Shown here: piece after piece, positions 52,810 to 62,995 of the stretch
Numbering within the stretch: the stretch's first letter is position 1
How the letters are laid out: the number at the start of each line of letters is the position of its first letter
Assembly (NCBI GenBank): GCA_031216915.1
Contig: CM062289.1
Location: forward strand, 20,190,520 to 20,254,519
Source of the DNA: Pictodentalium vernedei
Taxonomy: Eukaryota; Mollusca; Scaphopoda; Dentaliida; Dentaliidae
Direction of reading: 5' to 3'
Length of the DNA: 64,000 nt
Translations under genes and position numbers: made by a program
The notes under the pieces: model-generated
What the model saw: only the letters and a program-made list of their open reading frames with translations
The model's database searches: none
Told to the model about the DNA's origin: nothing

Positions 52810-53195
52810 TTTGTACTCATTCCCACACGTTCATACTCCAATAAAGATTATAAAAATTGCATTCAATTCTTATAATTACATTCCGTAACTGTTTAAACTG
52901 CTTTTTACCAAACAACAAAGCAGAAAGACGAAATAAAACATGTACGAACGAACGGGGCGAAAAACCACCCTCACACAAAAGACAAAGCGGACAACTCTGA
53001 TTTTTAATTTTCACAACTTTAGAAATGGAAACCAGTATTTTAGTAACGGGCTTTATGCCACAGTTGGGAATCACCAAAGAAACAGCAGCGGAGTTGATCA
53101 CTGCGAGAGGGGCTAAAACTTAAAAACCCGCCCAACCCCCCAACCCCCCGCCCCCCCCCCCCCCCCGAATTACATTCTGTTAACTGCGCTCTACA
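52810..53195 (-). repeat. Dispersed repeat R, copy 2
   Basis: Very close to 27,604-27,965. It keeps the minus-sense reading frame (MINSAAVSLV... KPVTKILVSISKVV) and ends in a poly-C tract near 53,145-53,166. Confidence 0.7.
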
Positions 53196-53679
53196 GGAAA
53201 GTAACACCGTTTTTCTGAATAGTTTACTTTTGTTTCCTCAAGACTGTCATCGTGCACATGTTCACAGCATGTACAAAAGAAATTTGTATTTTGACTATAG
53301 TTATCAGAAGACAAACTAAAATCTTTTTTTCACAGAATTCGACTTTATAATATTATTTCTGATATTAATTTACCTGACACGGAACAATCACAATATTGTA
53401 CCAGTTGAGACGATGCTGAATCGTCCTGTCAGTGAGTTTCTGAAGACAGAATGAGATTATGGCTGGTGTGAGTGAGTGCGCTTCAAAATCTCCACTTCTA
53501 TAATATTAGGCACCGTCAAAGAACATCCTCTAGAAATCCGTATTTGTTAACCCTATACCTAACACGAAAGGCAGACGACACTTGAAAATAAAATTCTTGA
53601 ATAACTAATATTTTTTTTATTTTTTGCGTCAAAAACATAGAATCCTCTGGTGCAAAAGTGTCGCGATCATAAGCCAATA
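53196..53679. other. No gene seen
   Basis: AT-rich DNA. 53,545-53,660 resembles one arm of the piggyBac-like MITE family (ttaaccctatacctaac, gtcaaaaacatag). Confidence 0.35.
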
Positions 53680-53915
53680 CTATATAACTTTTATAATGGT
53701 ATTTTCTAGAATTGTATTTGCTACCTATCAATATAACAGATTAAAATGAATCATTAGCATTTTAAAAGATATGGCAATTTGCCAACTGGCAAATTGCCAT
53801 ATCTTTGAAAATGTTAATGGTTCATTTCAACCAATTTAAAGTCATAACTAGAAACTACAATTCTAGAAAATGCAATTGTAAAAATTCTATATTCAGTATT
53901 GGCCCCCAGGTCTGA
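53680..53915. repeat. Long palindrome (MITE-like)
   Basis: The core arms gatatggcaatttgccaa and ttggcaaattgccatatc meet at about 53,786. Matching continues outward with mismatches through tagaattgtatttgc / gcaattgtaaaaattcta to ccaatact / agtattgg. Confidence 0.7.
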
Positions 53916-54384
53916 GCTAATTAAGGAAAGGACCATTTGTATGATCACAGTACTGCACGTTGCGAGGAGATTACCAATAGAACAATCACGAAGGCTCTTC
54001 ACCATCTACAATGTGGATATGCAAAACCTAGTTGTTTATTTTTACTTTCCACATTATAAGACGGTTTGACTCTTTATCCGCCGAGTATTTTCAAAATATT
54101 TTTCATTAAATCTGGCCACGGCTGCAGTGAGAAATTATCTCCAGAAATCATTGGTCAAAAAGTCCATTCAATTTATAGGGAGGGGGGGGGGGGGCGGAAT
54201 GTAATTATACTTAATTCTAGTGGTAGGGGATTTTGCATCCTGGGCAGGAAAATTCACAAGCAGCAGCTAAGTCGTTGATGCCTTACACCAATGTGGAACT
54301 TTTCATTGTCTCTAGATGTTCGATATTTTTGGCTTTGCATCTTTATTTAGAGCTGAAAGTCGACTGTCGCATATTAGTAAGTCT
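53916..54384. other. No gene seen
   Basis: Includes a poly-G run near 54,183. No credible ORF. Confidence 0.4.
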
Positions 54385-54585
54385 CGCCTGGGTGAACGGT
54401 GGCTCATTGGTTACGGCATTGGACGTCAAGCCGAAAGGTCCACGGTTCGATCCCTGCCAGGAGTAACTGCGTTGTGTCCTTGGGCAAGGCTCTTCATTCC
54501 GACTGTCCGCGAAGGGGCACAGTGACGCTGTGTACTAAGGCGTACTGCACGTTTGTGGTGCACTTGTCTTCATCACTATTTTACA
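54385..54585 (+). mobile_element. tRNA-headed SINE
   Basis: Box A-like ggtggctcattggttacgg and box B-like acggttcgatccctgcc are followed by gttgtgtccttgggcaagg and gtgtactaaggcgtactgca. The 3' end is truncated. Confidence 0.75.
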
Positions 54586-54689
54586 GAACGACGGGAAGAT
54601 TTGAAAGAGAGCTTTCAAATACATAATGTGATGTTGGTGTCAGTTCGCGTCCATTTAAATATAATTACATTGTTAATGTAGTTGTAAGT

Positions 54690-55165
54690 TTTTGGTCCAA
54701 ATACTCAATTCCCATTGGTCAGCTGGATGAAAACGTCATGAGCAAATGTTATTCATTTTCCAATGAATGCATTTGGTCGAACTTTGACCCGCATTTACGG
54801 TAAAGCCCAGCTGACAGAATGTAATTCGGGTGGTGTTTGGTTGGTTTTTAACTTTTAGCGCCTCTCGCAGTGATCAACTCCGCTGCTGTTTCTTTGGTGA
54901 CATTTCCCAACTGTGACATAAAGCCCGTTACTAAAATACTCGTTTCCATTTCTAAAGTTGTGAAAAATACAAATCAGAGTTGTCCGCTTTGTCTTTTGTG
55001 TGAGGGTGTTTTTTCGTCTCGTTCGTTCGTACATGTTTTATTTCGTCTTTCTGCTTTGTTCTTTGGTAAAAAGTAGTTTAAACGGTTACGGAATGTAATT
55101 ATAAGAATTGAATGCAATTTTTATAATCTTTATTGGAGTATGAACGTGTGGGAATGGGTACAAAT
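54690..55165 (+). repeat. Dispersed repeat R, copy 3
   Basis: Inverted relative to the other two. Its left part (ctcaattcccattggtcagc) matches 28,020-28,070 of copy 1, so the unit is at least about 470 bp long. A duplicated cccacacgttcatactccaa closes its right end at 55,150-55,210. Confidence 0.7.
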
Positions 55166-55210
55166 TGACTTGTATCCATTCCCACTCCCACACGTTCATA
55201 CTCCAATAAA

Positions 55211-55924
55211 TATCATCCGGTATAAATTTCAGTGATTATGTTTTCACTCGACTGTGTATCTGATTGCTTCATTACACTCCATTTTCATTGGAATTCCAAA
55301 CAACAGAATCGGCAGTTAAAAACTGATGCGTTTGTGTGAGAGTCATGTGATATTTTCCTGGTCTTATCAAGCTAATGAATGTGCGACATTGTTCAACCTA
55401 AATCTATGAAATAAGAGACCAAATCAAACTGCAGTCTTGTGTTTCTAACATTTAGAAAACAGTGCGTGGCACTCCTTCATTCGTGGTCCTTTTTAAATAA
55501 TTTTAAAGAAATAACGCTGTACTTTTTTAACTCCGTTTCGATGAAGAAAGTGTTGAATCGAAAATACATTATTTCAAAGTTCCTGAACTATTTATAATTT
55601 CTTAGAAAGAAGATTAACGCAGTCCAATACGATTTTAAATAATTAAATGAAATAAAACAGGTTTCTAACAAAATCGATATACGATGGTACACACAACTTC
55701 TTTCTGGTCTCTTCGATCTACAGATATTTTCCTGTAGTGGTTCTCCAAAATATAGACGGTCACGACGGCACTGTCTTGATATTGGATATCATGTCTGGAC
55801 TTCCCCACAGGCAGCATGACGTCATATGTTTTAGTATTATTCAGGGAGACAACACTGTGTGAGAATATCAAGCAAGTATCAAGGTTGAAGAGGTAGCTTG
55901 ATCCGTTGCATGAACCGAAAGGAA
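55211..55924. other. No gene seen
   Basis: AT-rich intergenic sequence without recognisable repeats. Confidence 0.4.
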
Positions 55925-56745
55925 TGACTGGACAACACGCACTGCGCATGCGCTCTAACAACATGTATACCCAGGGGAATGACGTAACATCGCCACTCAC
56001 GAAGGCTACCATAATGGCAACCCCACATAAGGTCCGTAAATACTACTTTTTTTCTGCAACATACTATCACATTTTTGAAAACCCGAAAATAGAGAAATAT
56101 GCTGTATTCCACTTCCTGCTTGCACTGGTGGAGAAGTTAATTAGTACTAGTAGCAAAAATAGCATATGCTACGGCTCTCGTACTTTCAAGGGCCTTGCGG
56201 ACGTTGCTTCCTAAATATCAACATGGGTTGGCCATTCACAAATTCTGTGTTGATAATATAGATGGAACGCCCTATAAGTGGATTTTGAAGACTTTAAAAG
56301 TTATTAACACACACGTGTGTTTTGTGTGTTTAGAATTTCCCAACTGGAATGAGTTCCAATTAGCAACTAAACCAAAACAGAAGATTTTCAAAATACTGTT
56401 CCCAGATGGTTGTTGAACGCTTGTGAGTCGCGCGCTCTCCTAGCCACAACAATCACATTTATTTGTTATTGTTCAAACGTTTTTGTTGATACTGATAGGA
56501 TCTATGGCCCCTTTAAGACCTTTATAACTCATGCTACAGTCCCCGCACTAGTTTAATACGTCCTGGGTTTAATAGCTTATGATACGAATCGTTTTTCGAT
56601 GAGAACTCAGTGCTGACACACTGAGTAGAGGTTAGGATAAAAAATCCGTCTCACTTTTGTAATTCACTTCTTGCTCTCCATTTGATACTCTGGGGATGTA
56701 TGTCTGTCGAGTAAAGACAAGGGAGGTTAGAGGGCGTGTTACAAC
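55925..56745. repeat. Duplicated unit, copy 2, with the empty Harbinger site
   Basis: Matches 6,081-6,769 and then, without interruption, 20,993-21,230. At about 56,555-56,580 it reads tttaatacgtcctgggtttaatagc, the uninterrupted form of the site that A and B occupy in copy 1. Confidence 0.8.
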
Positions 56746-56955
56746 CGATAATGTTACACCAACCAATAATGTATCATCAACGCATAATGTTATAACATAA
56801 TGTAGTAAACAACCGATAATGTTGTAAACGCCGCATAATGTTATAACTTTAGTCAACGCGTTTTGTAGCAAAAATCAACGCATAATGTTATAACTCGAGT
56901 CGGCGTTTACAACCGATAATGTTACACCAACCAATAACGTATCATCAACGGTCCA
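56746..56955. repeat. Imperfect tandem repeat of ataatgtta-type units
   Basis: Variants of aaccgataatgttacaccaa and gcataatgttataac recur about nine times, and a longer unit (gtttacaaccgataatgttacaccaaccaata) is seen at both ends. Confidence 0.65.
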
Positions 56956-56964
56956 CCAGTCTGA

Positions 56965-57440
56965 AGGTACGGTTCATTGCTCCGAGGGTTCATAGTTCCG
57001 AGGTTGGGGTATCACTGCTCCGAGGGTTCATTACTCCGAGGGTTCATAGCTCCGAGGGTTCATTGCTCCGATGGTTCATTACTCCGAGGGTTCATTGCTC
57101 CGAGGGGTCATTACCCCGAGGGTTCATACTCCGAGGCTTCATTGGTGTGATGGTGTGGGTGGGGGGGGGGGAGGGGGGGCGGCGGTGACGATTATGGTTG
57201 GGCCCGATGTATGTGTGTGTGCGTGTGTGTGGGGGACACATACACACATCGGGCCCAACCATAATCGTCACCGCCATGAGGTTCATCGTTCCGAGGGTCC
57301 ATTGATCCCAGGGTTCATGGCTCCTAGGATTCATTACTCCGATGGTTCATTGTAGCAAGGGTCCATTACTCCAAGGGTTCACTGTTCCGAGGGGTCATTA
57401 CCCCGAGGGTTCATACTCCGAGGCTTCATTACTCCGACGG
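56965..57440. repeat. Minisatellite of ~17-bp units, interrupted by an inverted repeat
   Basis: The unit ggttcattactccgagg repeats some twenty times with variants (gctccgagg, gttccgagg, accccgagg). Inverted repeats at 57,178-57,277 (arms cggtgacgattatggttggg) and 57,472-57,569 sit within or just after the array, each around a TG/CA-rich loop. Confidence 0.75.
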
Positions 57441-57471
57441 TGTGTGTGTGGGGGGGGGGGGGGGGGGGCTG

Positions 57472-57569
57472 GCGGTGACGATTATGGTTGGGCCCGATGT
57501 ATGTGTGTGCGTGTGTGGGGGGACACACACACATACACACATCGGGCCCAACCATAATCGTCACCGCCG
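57472..57569. repeat. Inverted repeat, second copy
   Basis: The arms gcggtgacgattatggttgg / ccaaccataatcgtcaccgc repeat the structure at 57,178-57,277 almost exactly. A partial third arm (gcaacgataatcgtcagcg) is near 57,772. Confidence 0.7.
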
Positions 57570-57959
57570 TGGGTGAGGTAGCGCACATCTGGGCCGTATC
57601 CGTTCACGATTCCAGAGGGAGGGAGGCGTCAATGGGTCCAATCCGGGCATTATACGGTACAGGTCATTAAAATAGTGTACGTGTGTGAGAGAGAGAGACA
57701 CACACGCACACAGACACACACGCTCACACATAAACACACGCACACACACACAAACACACGCACAGACAGGGCGCAACGATAATCGTCAGCGTCGTGGGGG
57801 TGCGGACCCCATCCGTTCACAAGCCCAGCGGACTTTATGTTCAATAGAAGTGATTGATAGTTGGTGATGTACTGATGTATAGGGATGGCATAGCATGATG
57901 ATGAGTTGAAGAAGTGTTTCGAAAAAAATAAAGCGAGACCGTTCCCTTGTTGGTAAGGG

Positions 57960-58270
57960 GACTGTACTCGTGTGTCAAAGTTTCCCGAGGATACGATTCA
58001 GTTTCCAGACGGTTAAACCGAATTGTATTCTAGGGCTAGACACTACACTTCCATTGCATGTATGGGGCATGGTGACGAAAATGTGCTAAAGTGTATCGCA
58101 CACTGGCGGTATGCGTCCTTTAACCAATGCTAAATTTACTGAGATAGTACGTCGGAGTGTCTGAGATTGACTCGCCGCTACTCGGTTGTTCTCCCAGGGC
58201 ACTCCGTTTTCCTCCACCCGTGACATTGTCTGGCACGGTATGACCTCAGATGTTAAAGTCTTACAACTAA
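57960..58270 (+). mobile_element. Degenerate SINE
   Basis: Diverged versions of the SINE tail are readable: gggctagacactacacttcc, ggtgacgaaaatgtgctaa, ccgctactcggttgttctcc and cctccacccgtgacattgtc. The head is poorly preserved. Confidence 0.55.
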
Positions 58271-58672
58271 AGCACCAAAGAAACTAATAATTAAATATCT
58301 TGTGGTCAGACCAGATGTATTCGCTTTATCTACCCTATGAATGGCAAGTATAGTCACCATGCCTCAAACATCTCACTTAATACCAAATTATTATATAAAT
58401 TATGGCAATCACAGGTGCAAAAAGATGAGCAGTTTGAAATCTGAACACTGCTGCTTAGATGAAGCAGTGTTCATATTTTAAACTACTTATTCATCTCCAC
58501 CGTTAATTGCCAGGTCTCGGAAACTACATGTGCGGATTCATGCATGGCTTGAACCATTGAAACCTACAATTAGAAGTTTAGTAAATAATAAAAAGACTTT
58601 CATAACTTTTTTTATTTCAGAAATGATTATCATGTTCATTGCAAAATTTTAATATAATAAAAACATAAGACT

Positions 58673-58735
<63 letters not shown>

Positions 58736-59027
58736 CACGCCCTCACTCCGGTTTCGCAATTAATTTAACAATGTTAGGCATTTCTTTGCCAAAATGTCAG
58801 CACAATATTTCCAAGCATTTCAAAATTAGGTGGGTGATATCCTACGTGTCCACACTCCTTAGAAATCATTAGTCATTTGGGTTCCTTCAATAACCTATTG
58901 GTATTGTGATTACCCACCCCCACTACCACCCTCCCCAACAAAAAAAACACGATTAGTCTCTTGTGCTCGCGTTTGTGTATCAAAGCTAAAGCACACAAAG
59001 CGACATGTGTGAGTTGTATATCGTTCT
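58271..59027. repeat. CT microsatellite in otherwise empty DNA
   Basis: A (TC)n run of about 55 bases at 58,676-58,732. Elsewhere a short hairpin (ctgaacactgctgctt / aagcagtgttca) lies near 58,440-58,470, with no gene. Confidence 0.6.
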
Positions 59028-59277
59028 TAACTGGTAGAGTGCTGAATTATATTGGGCTTTCTGAATAGGTTAGCCTAAATTTGCCTTGTTGGGGTATAAG
59101 GGAGAGTGCCTATAGGCACTCTCCCTTATATTCCAACAAGGCAAATTTTGGTAGATTGGACAGTTTTAATCTTAACCCTGTCAGAAGCCGATCCTAAAAC
59201 TACTGATCCAGTATGTAGCAGTGAAAAATATCGAAGTAGAGCCCAATTTTGGGCTTTCAGCACTCTACCAGTTAAAG
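59028..59277. repeat. Palindromic MITE, family 4
   Basis: The outer arms taactggtagagtgctgaa and ttcagcactctaccagtta join an inner perfect stem around tataagggagagtgcctata (59,095-59,131). Confidence 0.8.
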
Positions 59278-59319
59278 CTTTCCATATTCGGGAGATCCAG
59301 AGGTCATACTTCATCCCGT

Positions 59320-60300
59320 GACATCATCACCAAATTGTGACGTCATAACCAAGGGTATGACATCCATCATCAGAATAGCTACGTTATCACCGGGATAATC
59401 ACGTCATCGTAGTGGTATCAAGTGCCCATGTACGTACCTAAGGCGTCACATGCTTCTGCCGGATGCAGGGTGCGGTTGTCGTATAAACGTTGTCAGAAGA
59501 TGGAGGTGCCCTTGGACCAGCAACGTTTTCGCTGAACGGAGTGATCTCGCCTGCTCTGGGTGCCATCGAATTACCGAAACCGACCCGAAAATGATCGAGC
59601 ATCTTCGGAAACGGATTCCGGTTGCCGCCGGAACCTTCCGAACGTATCCCAGACGAATCAAAGCGGTGAAGTCAATGAGTGTGGAGTGATATTGCCATTC
59701 CTATGGGACGTCGAATCACCGAACGCGTCACGACAATGGCTTTTCTCCCGTCATCGTTGGTGTTATCCCAAGACACATGACATTGTGTCCATGTGCCAAA
59801 CCACAAGGTGCTGGTACACAAAAGAACATGAACACATACCTGGTACTCTCACTGGGTCGATTGTGTTGATACTATGGAAACATCGGGAGAAAAGCCATTG
59901 TCGTGGCGCGTTTGGTGATTCAACGACGTACAGGAAAGGTGAGATCACTCCCAACTCATTCACTTCATCGCTTCGATGCTCCGGGATGCGTTTAAGAGGT
60001 TCCGGTGGCCACGGAAATCGTTTCTCAAGATTTCCGATCATTTTCGACTCGAGTTCGGTAATTCGATGTCGCCTAGGGCAGTGGAGATCACTCCATTCAG
60101 TGAAAACGTTGTTGGTCCATGGACGCCATCTTGTGACGTCATTTCTCTGACAACCGCCCCTGCGAAAACGTGTGACATCATAGATGCGCTCCTGAAACCA
60201 TGGTGATGTCGCCCCTATCCTGGAGATGACGTAACTGTTCTGATGATGACATCACTATTTGGTGATAACGTCACATACTTGGTGATGATGTCATCGTGAT
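59320..60300. mobile_element. ~1-kb foldback element
   Basis: Two arms of roughly 440 bp (59,320-59,765 and 59,885-60,300) are inverted copies around a centre near 59,825. Matching landmarks include cacgacaatggcttttctcc / gagaaaagccattgtcgtgg and gcaacgttttcgctga / tcagtgaaaacgttg. The outer arms are dense in gatgacgtca-type sequence. ORFs here mirror each other and look non-coding. Confidence 0.75.
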
Positions 60301-60824
60301 ATTTAGTCCCTAGGATCCCCGCAATATGACAATCTTACAGCATTATATACTTCATGTGTGTAATTAAAACATTTTGGCAGAAATCTGCGTGTATCCAGGC
60401 TAGATTGTTGACCGTACATGAAAATTTCAATAGCTTAATGCGAATCTGTCCTAATTTTGCTGAGTGGCCATCTGATCTGTGTTAAAATAGTACATGACGT
60501 CATTCAAGATTTTGCGGACTGCGTAGATTCCAATTGTAAAATTCCAAATCACGCCATGTACCATTCTGACACAAATCAGATCGGGAAAAATAAAATTCGT
60601 CGGGCATTATAGAAAGCCAAAAATAACAGAGCTGTTTCATGTCGCATCGTATAAACAGAACAATCCAGATAGTAGGCCTAATAGAAAAAATATTGTAAAA
60701 TTATTTGATTGTATGCCAAGTATATGGAGCCAAGAATGGAATGAATAATTTTTTTCGTATAGCGAAGTCATCAGTAAACATGACAAGTTGTCAGTGTTGT
60801 ATCTATATGCGGCAGTACTTTTGA

Positions 60825-60867
<43 letters not shown>

Positions 60868-61189
60868 ACTGATGACTGTCGGTATGTCTGTCTCTCCGTC
60901 AGTCTGTGTGTTTCTATATGTCTCTCTCTCACTCACTCTGCTCTCTCTGACTGTCTCTCCCTTCTGTGTGCGTGTCTGTATGCCTGTCTGCCTGTCAGTC
61001 TGTCTGCCTTACAGTTTTGCATCTGATACCATTTATTTCATCATTAGATACCTTTCATAAAACGTTCGGCGACGATTACAAATACGGATAGGGGTTTCAC
61101 TACTTACTGGATGTAACTGAATATTAAAATATATTTATTATTTAACATTTAATCCTAATAAACTTTCTGTAAGATGTTTATTTATTTAT
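60301..61189. repeat. Microsatellites, no gene
   Basis: A (TC)n run at 60,829-60,866 grades into a degenerate tctgtctg-rich tract up to about 61,010. No other structure seen. Confidence 0.5.
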
Positions 61190-61518
61190 TTATTTGGTGT
61201 TTTACGACACTTTAACATCAGGTCATATCGTGTCGGACAGTGTCACGGGTGGAGGAAGCCGGAATACCCGAGAGGACTACCGAGCAGCGGCGAGTCACTG
61301 CGAGACATTCCAACATACCAACTCAACAGAGTTAGCATTGGCTGAAGGATTGTGTACCACAAGCGTGCAATACGCCTTAGCACTTGTTCGCCATGGATAT
61401 GAAGTATCATGCCCAAGGAAACAACTCGGTCGCACAGACCTGGAACTGAACCCGCAATTGTCAGAACCTTCGGATCACGAGTCCAATGCCCTACCGACTG
61501 GGCCACCAAGCTCCCCTG
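61190..61518 (-). mobile_element. SINE, minus strand
   Basis: Minus strand: box A-like ggtggcccagtcggtaggg, then the shared tail (ttgggcatgatacttcat, cgtattgcacgcttgtg), then ccgggtattccggcttcctcc and a 3' ATTTATT-type tail. Confidence 0.7.
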
Positions 61519-61547
61519 TAAGATGTTTACCGGAAATATAAATCATC

Positions 61548-61760
61548 CCTTTACCCAACATGGGAAGCAGACGACATTAATTTGCGAAGCACATTCTACA
61601 ATAACTAAATACCTTCATTTTTGTCGTCTCAAAAACATTTCTTATGCACCCCCCCCCCCCCCCATTGGAACAAGCGCATCGCGCTCGTTCCAATGAGGGG
61701 CCATAAGATATGTTTCTGAGACAAAATTAATTTTGATTCGATATGTCTGCGAAGTAGGTT
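61548..61760. repeat. piggyBac-like palindromic MITE, second copy
   Basis: Starts ccctttacccaac and carries the gtctcaaaaacat arm and the gaacaagcgcatcgcgctcgttc centre as in 19,628-19,870. A poly-C run has grown at 61,651, and the right end is degraded. Confidence 0.6.
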
Positions 61761-62229
61761 ACAGATAGTTGCATTCAGTTACACCCAGTAACTAGTGAGA
61801 CCCCTATCCGTGTTTTGTAATCGTCGTCGTACGTTGTACGAAAGATATTTATTGTCTAAACAGGAGTGCGTTAGAAATTGGTGACCGTAATACATGGCAC
61901 TACCTAGTACATAAAATAAAAGGCAACGAAACCCAATGTTAAAGGAGTAATTTCGACTGATTTCACTAACCGTGGGGAATTTGACATATTAACTTTCATT
62001 TTGTCATTTCCAAAATAGTAACTGGCAATAATATTTTTGTGTATGGATCACCGGGATATACCCAGTGACCTATACACAAATATATTGTTGATACGTCGCC
62101 TGGTTGTTCCCTACAATTGCATTTTTTACAGTATACGTGGCTGTTGGATAGTTGAATGGAGGGGGGGGGGGGGGGGTGGTGGTGGTCACCCGGTCGGTGT
62201 TTGCCTAGTTAGTAATTACGGACACCCGC
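61761..62229. other. No gene seen
   Basis: Contains a poly-G run near 62,160. No credible ORF. Confidence 0.4.
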
Positions 62230-62588
62230 TTAAAGAGACATTCTAACACTGAATATTTTTTGAACAATTTTAAAGACTAATTAGAAATGATCAATGTCCC
62301 AAAATAAAGTGTCCGATATATGCGGCATGTCTATATTCGCTGCTATTACTTAAATATAGTGGTTTTGTACCTACATAAATTGTCGCTTCAACATAGAATC
62401 TAATTTCATTTTGGATCCAAAATGCATTTAAATTCTATGTTGAAGCGACGATTCGCGTAGTCACATAGGCAGTATATTTACGTCATCACAGCAAATATAG
62501 ACATACCGTATATATCAGACAGTCAGAAATTTATAAATCGTCTTTAGAAATTGTTCAAAAAATGTTAAATGTTAGAATGTCACTTTAA
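62230..62588. repeat. Palindromic MITE, family 5
   Basis: The outer ends ttaaagagacattctaacac and gttagaatgtcactttaa join an inner stem (gtcgcttcaacatagaat / attctatgttgaagcgac) centred near 62,422. Confidence 0.75.
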
Positions 62589-62995
62589 GGATTGGCCTTG
62601 TTTATGAGCTAGCCTGGTTTACCTGTAGCGTATATATAAAATAAAAAAGATCCAGCTGTCACCGCTGCTTTATCACGTGATCCGTGATCAGTGCTATAAA
62701 TGTGAAAAATTCAAAGTTATCGTCCAGTAAAAATTAAAGTAAATTAGGAATAATTACTGCACCGATGGAAATAAGTTGCCATATTAACGCTAACTAATCT
62801 TATAAGCAGTACCGATTCATTGAAAGCAACAGCTCTTGGTAGAATTTCTAGAGAATCTTTCTTTCTAAGAGCTTCCCTAGAAGTTGTGCCAAAGACTTGT
62901 GCCTAAAATGAAAGGTACGTATTGTAAAATTATGCGGTAATGTGACAACTTATTTCCAGCGGCATTGTATGCTTTTGCAAACTTTCTGTAGCAAC

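Noticed and set aside
56965-57440. CRISPR-like array
   Set aside because: The short units are contiguous with no unique spacers, and the DNA is eukaryotic; it is a minisatellite.
57561-57867. Cys/Val-rich ORFs on both strands
   Set aside because: Translations of a (CA)n/(GT)n tract; not genes.
59446-60206. Mutually similar ORFs on both strands suggesting a gene
   Set aside because: They mirror one another because the DNA is a foldback repeat. No start, domain or codon pattern supports coding.
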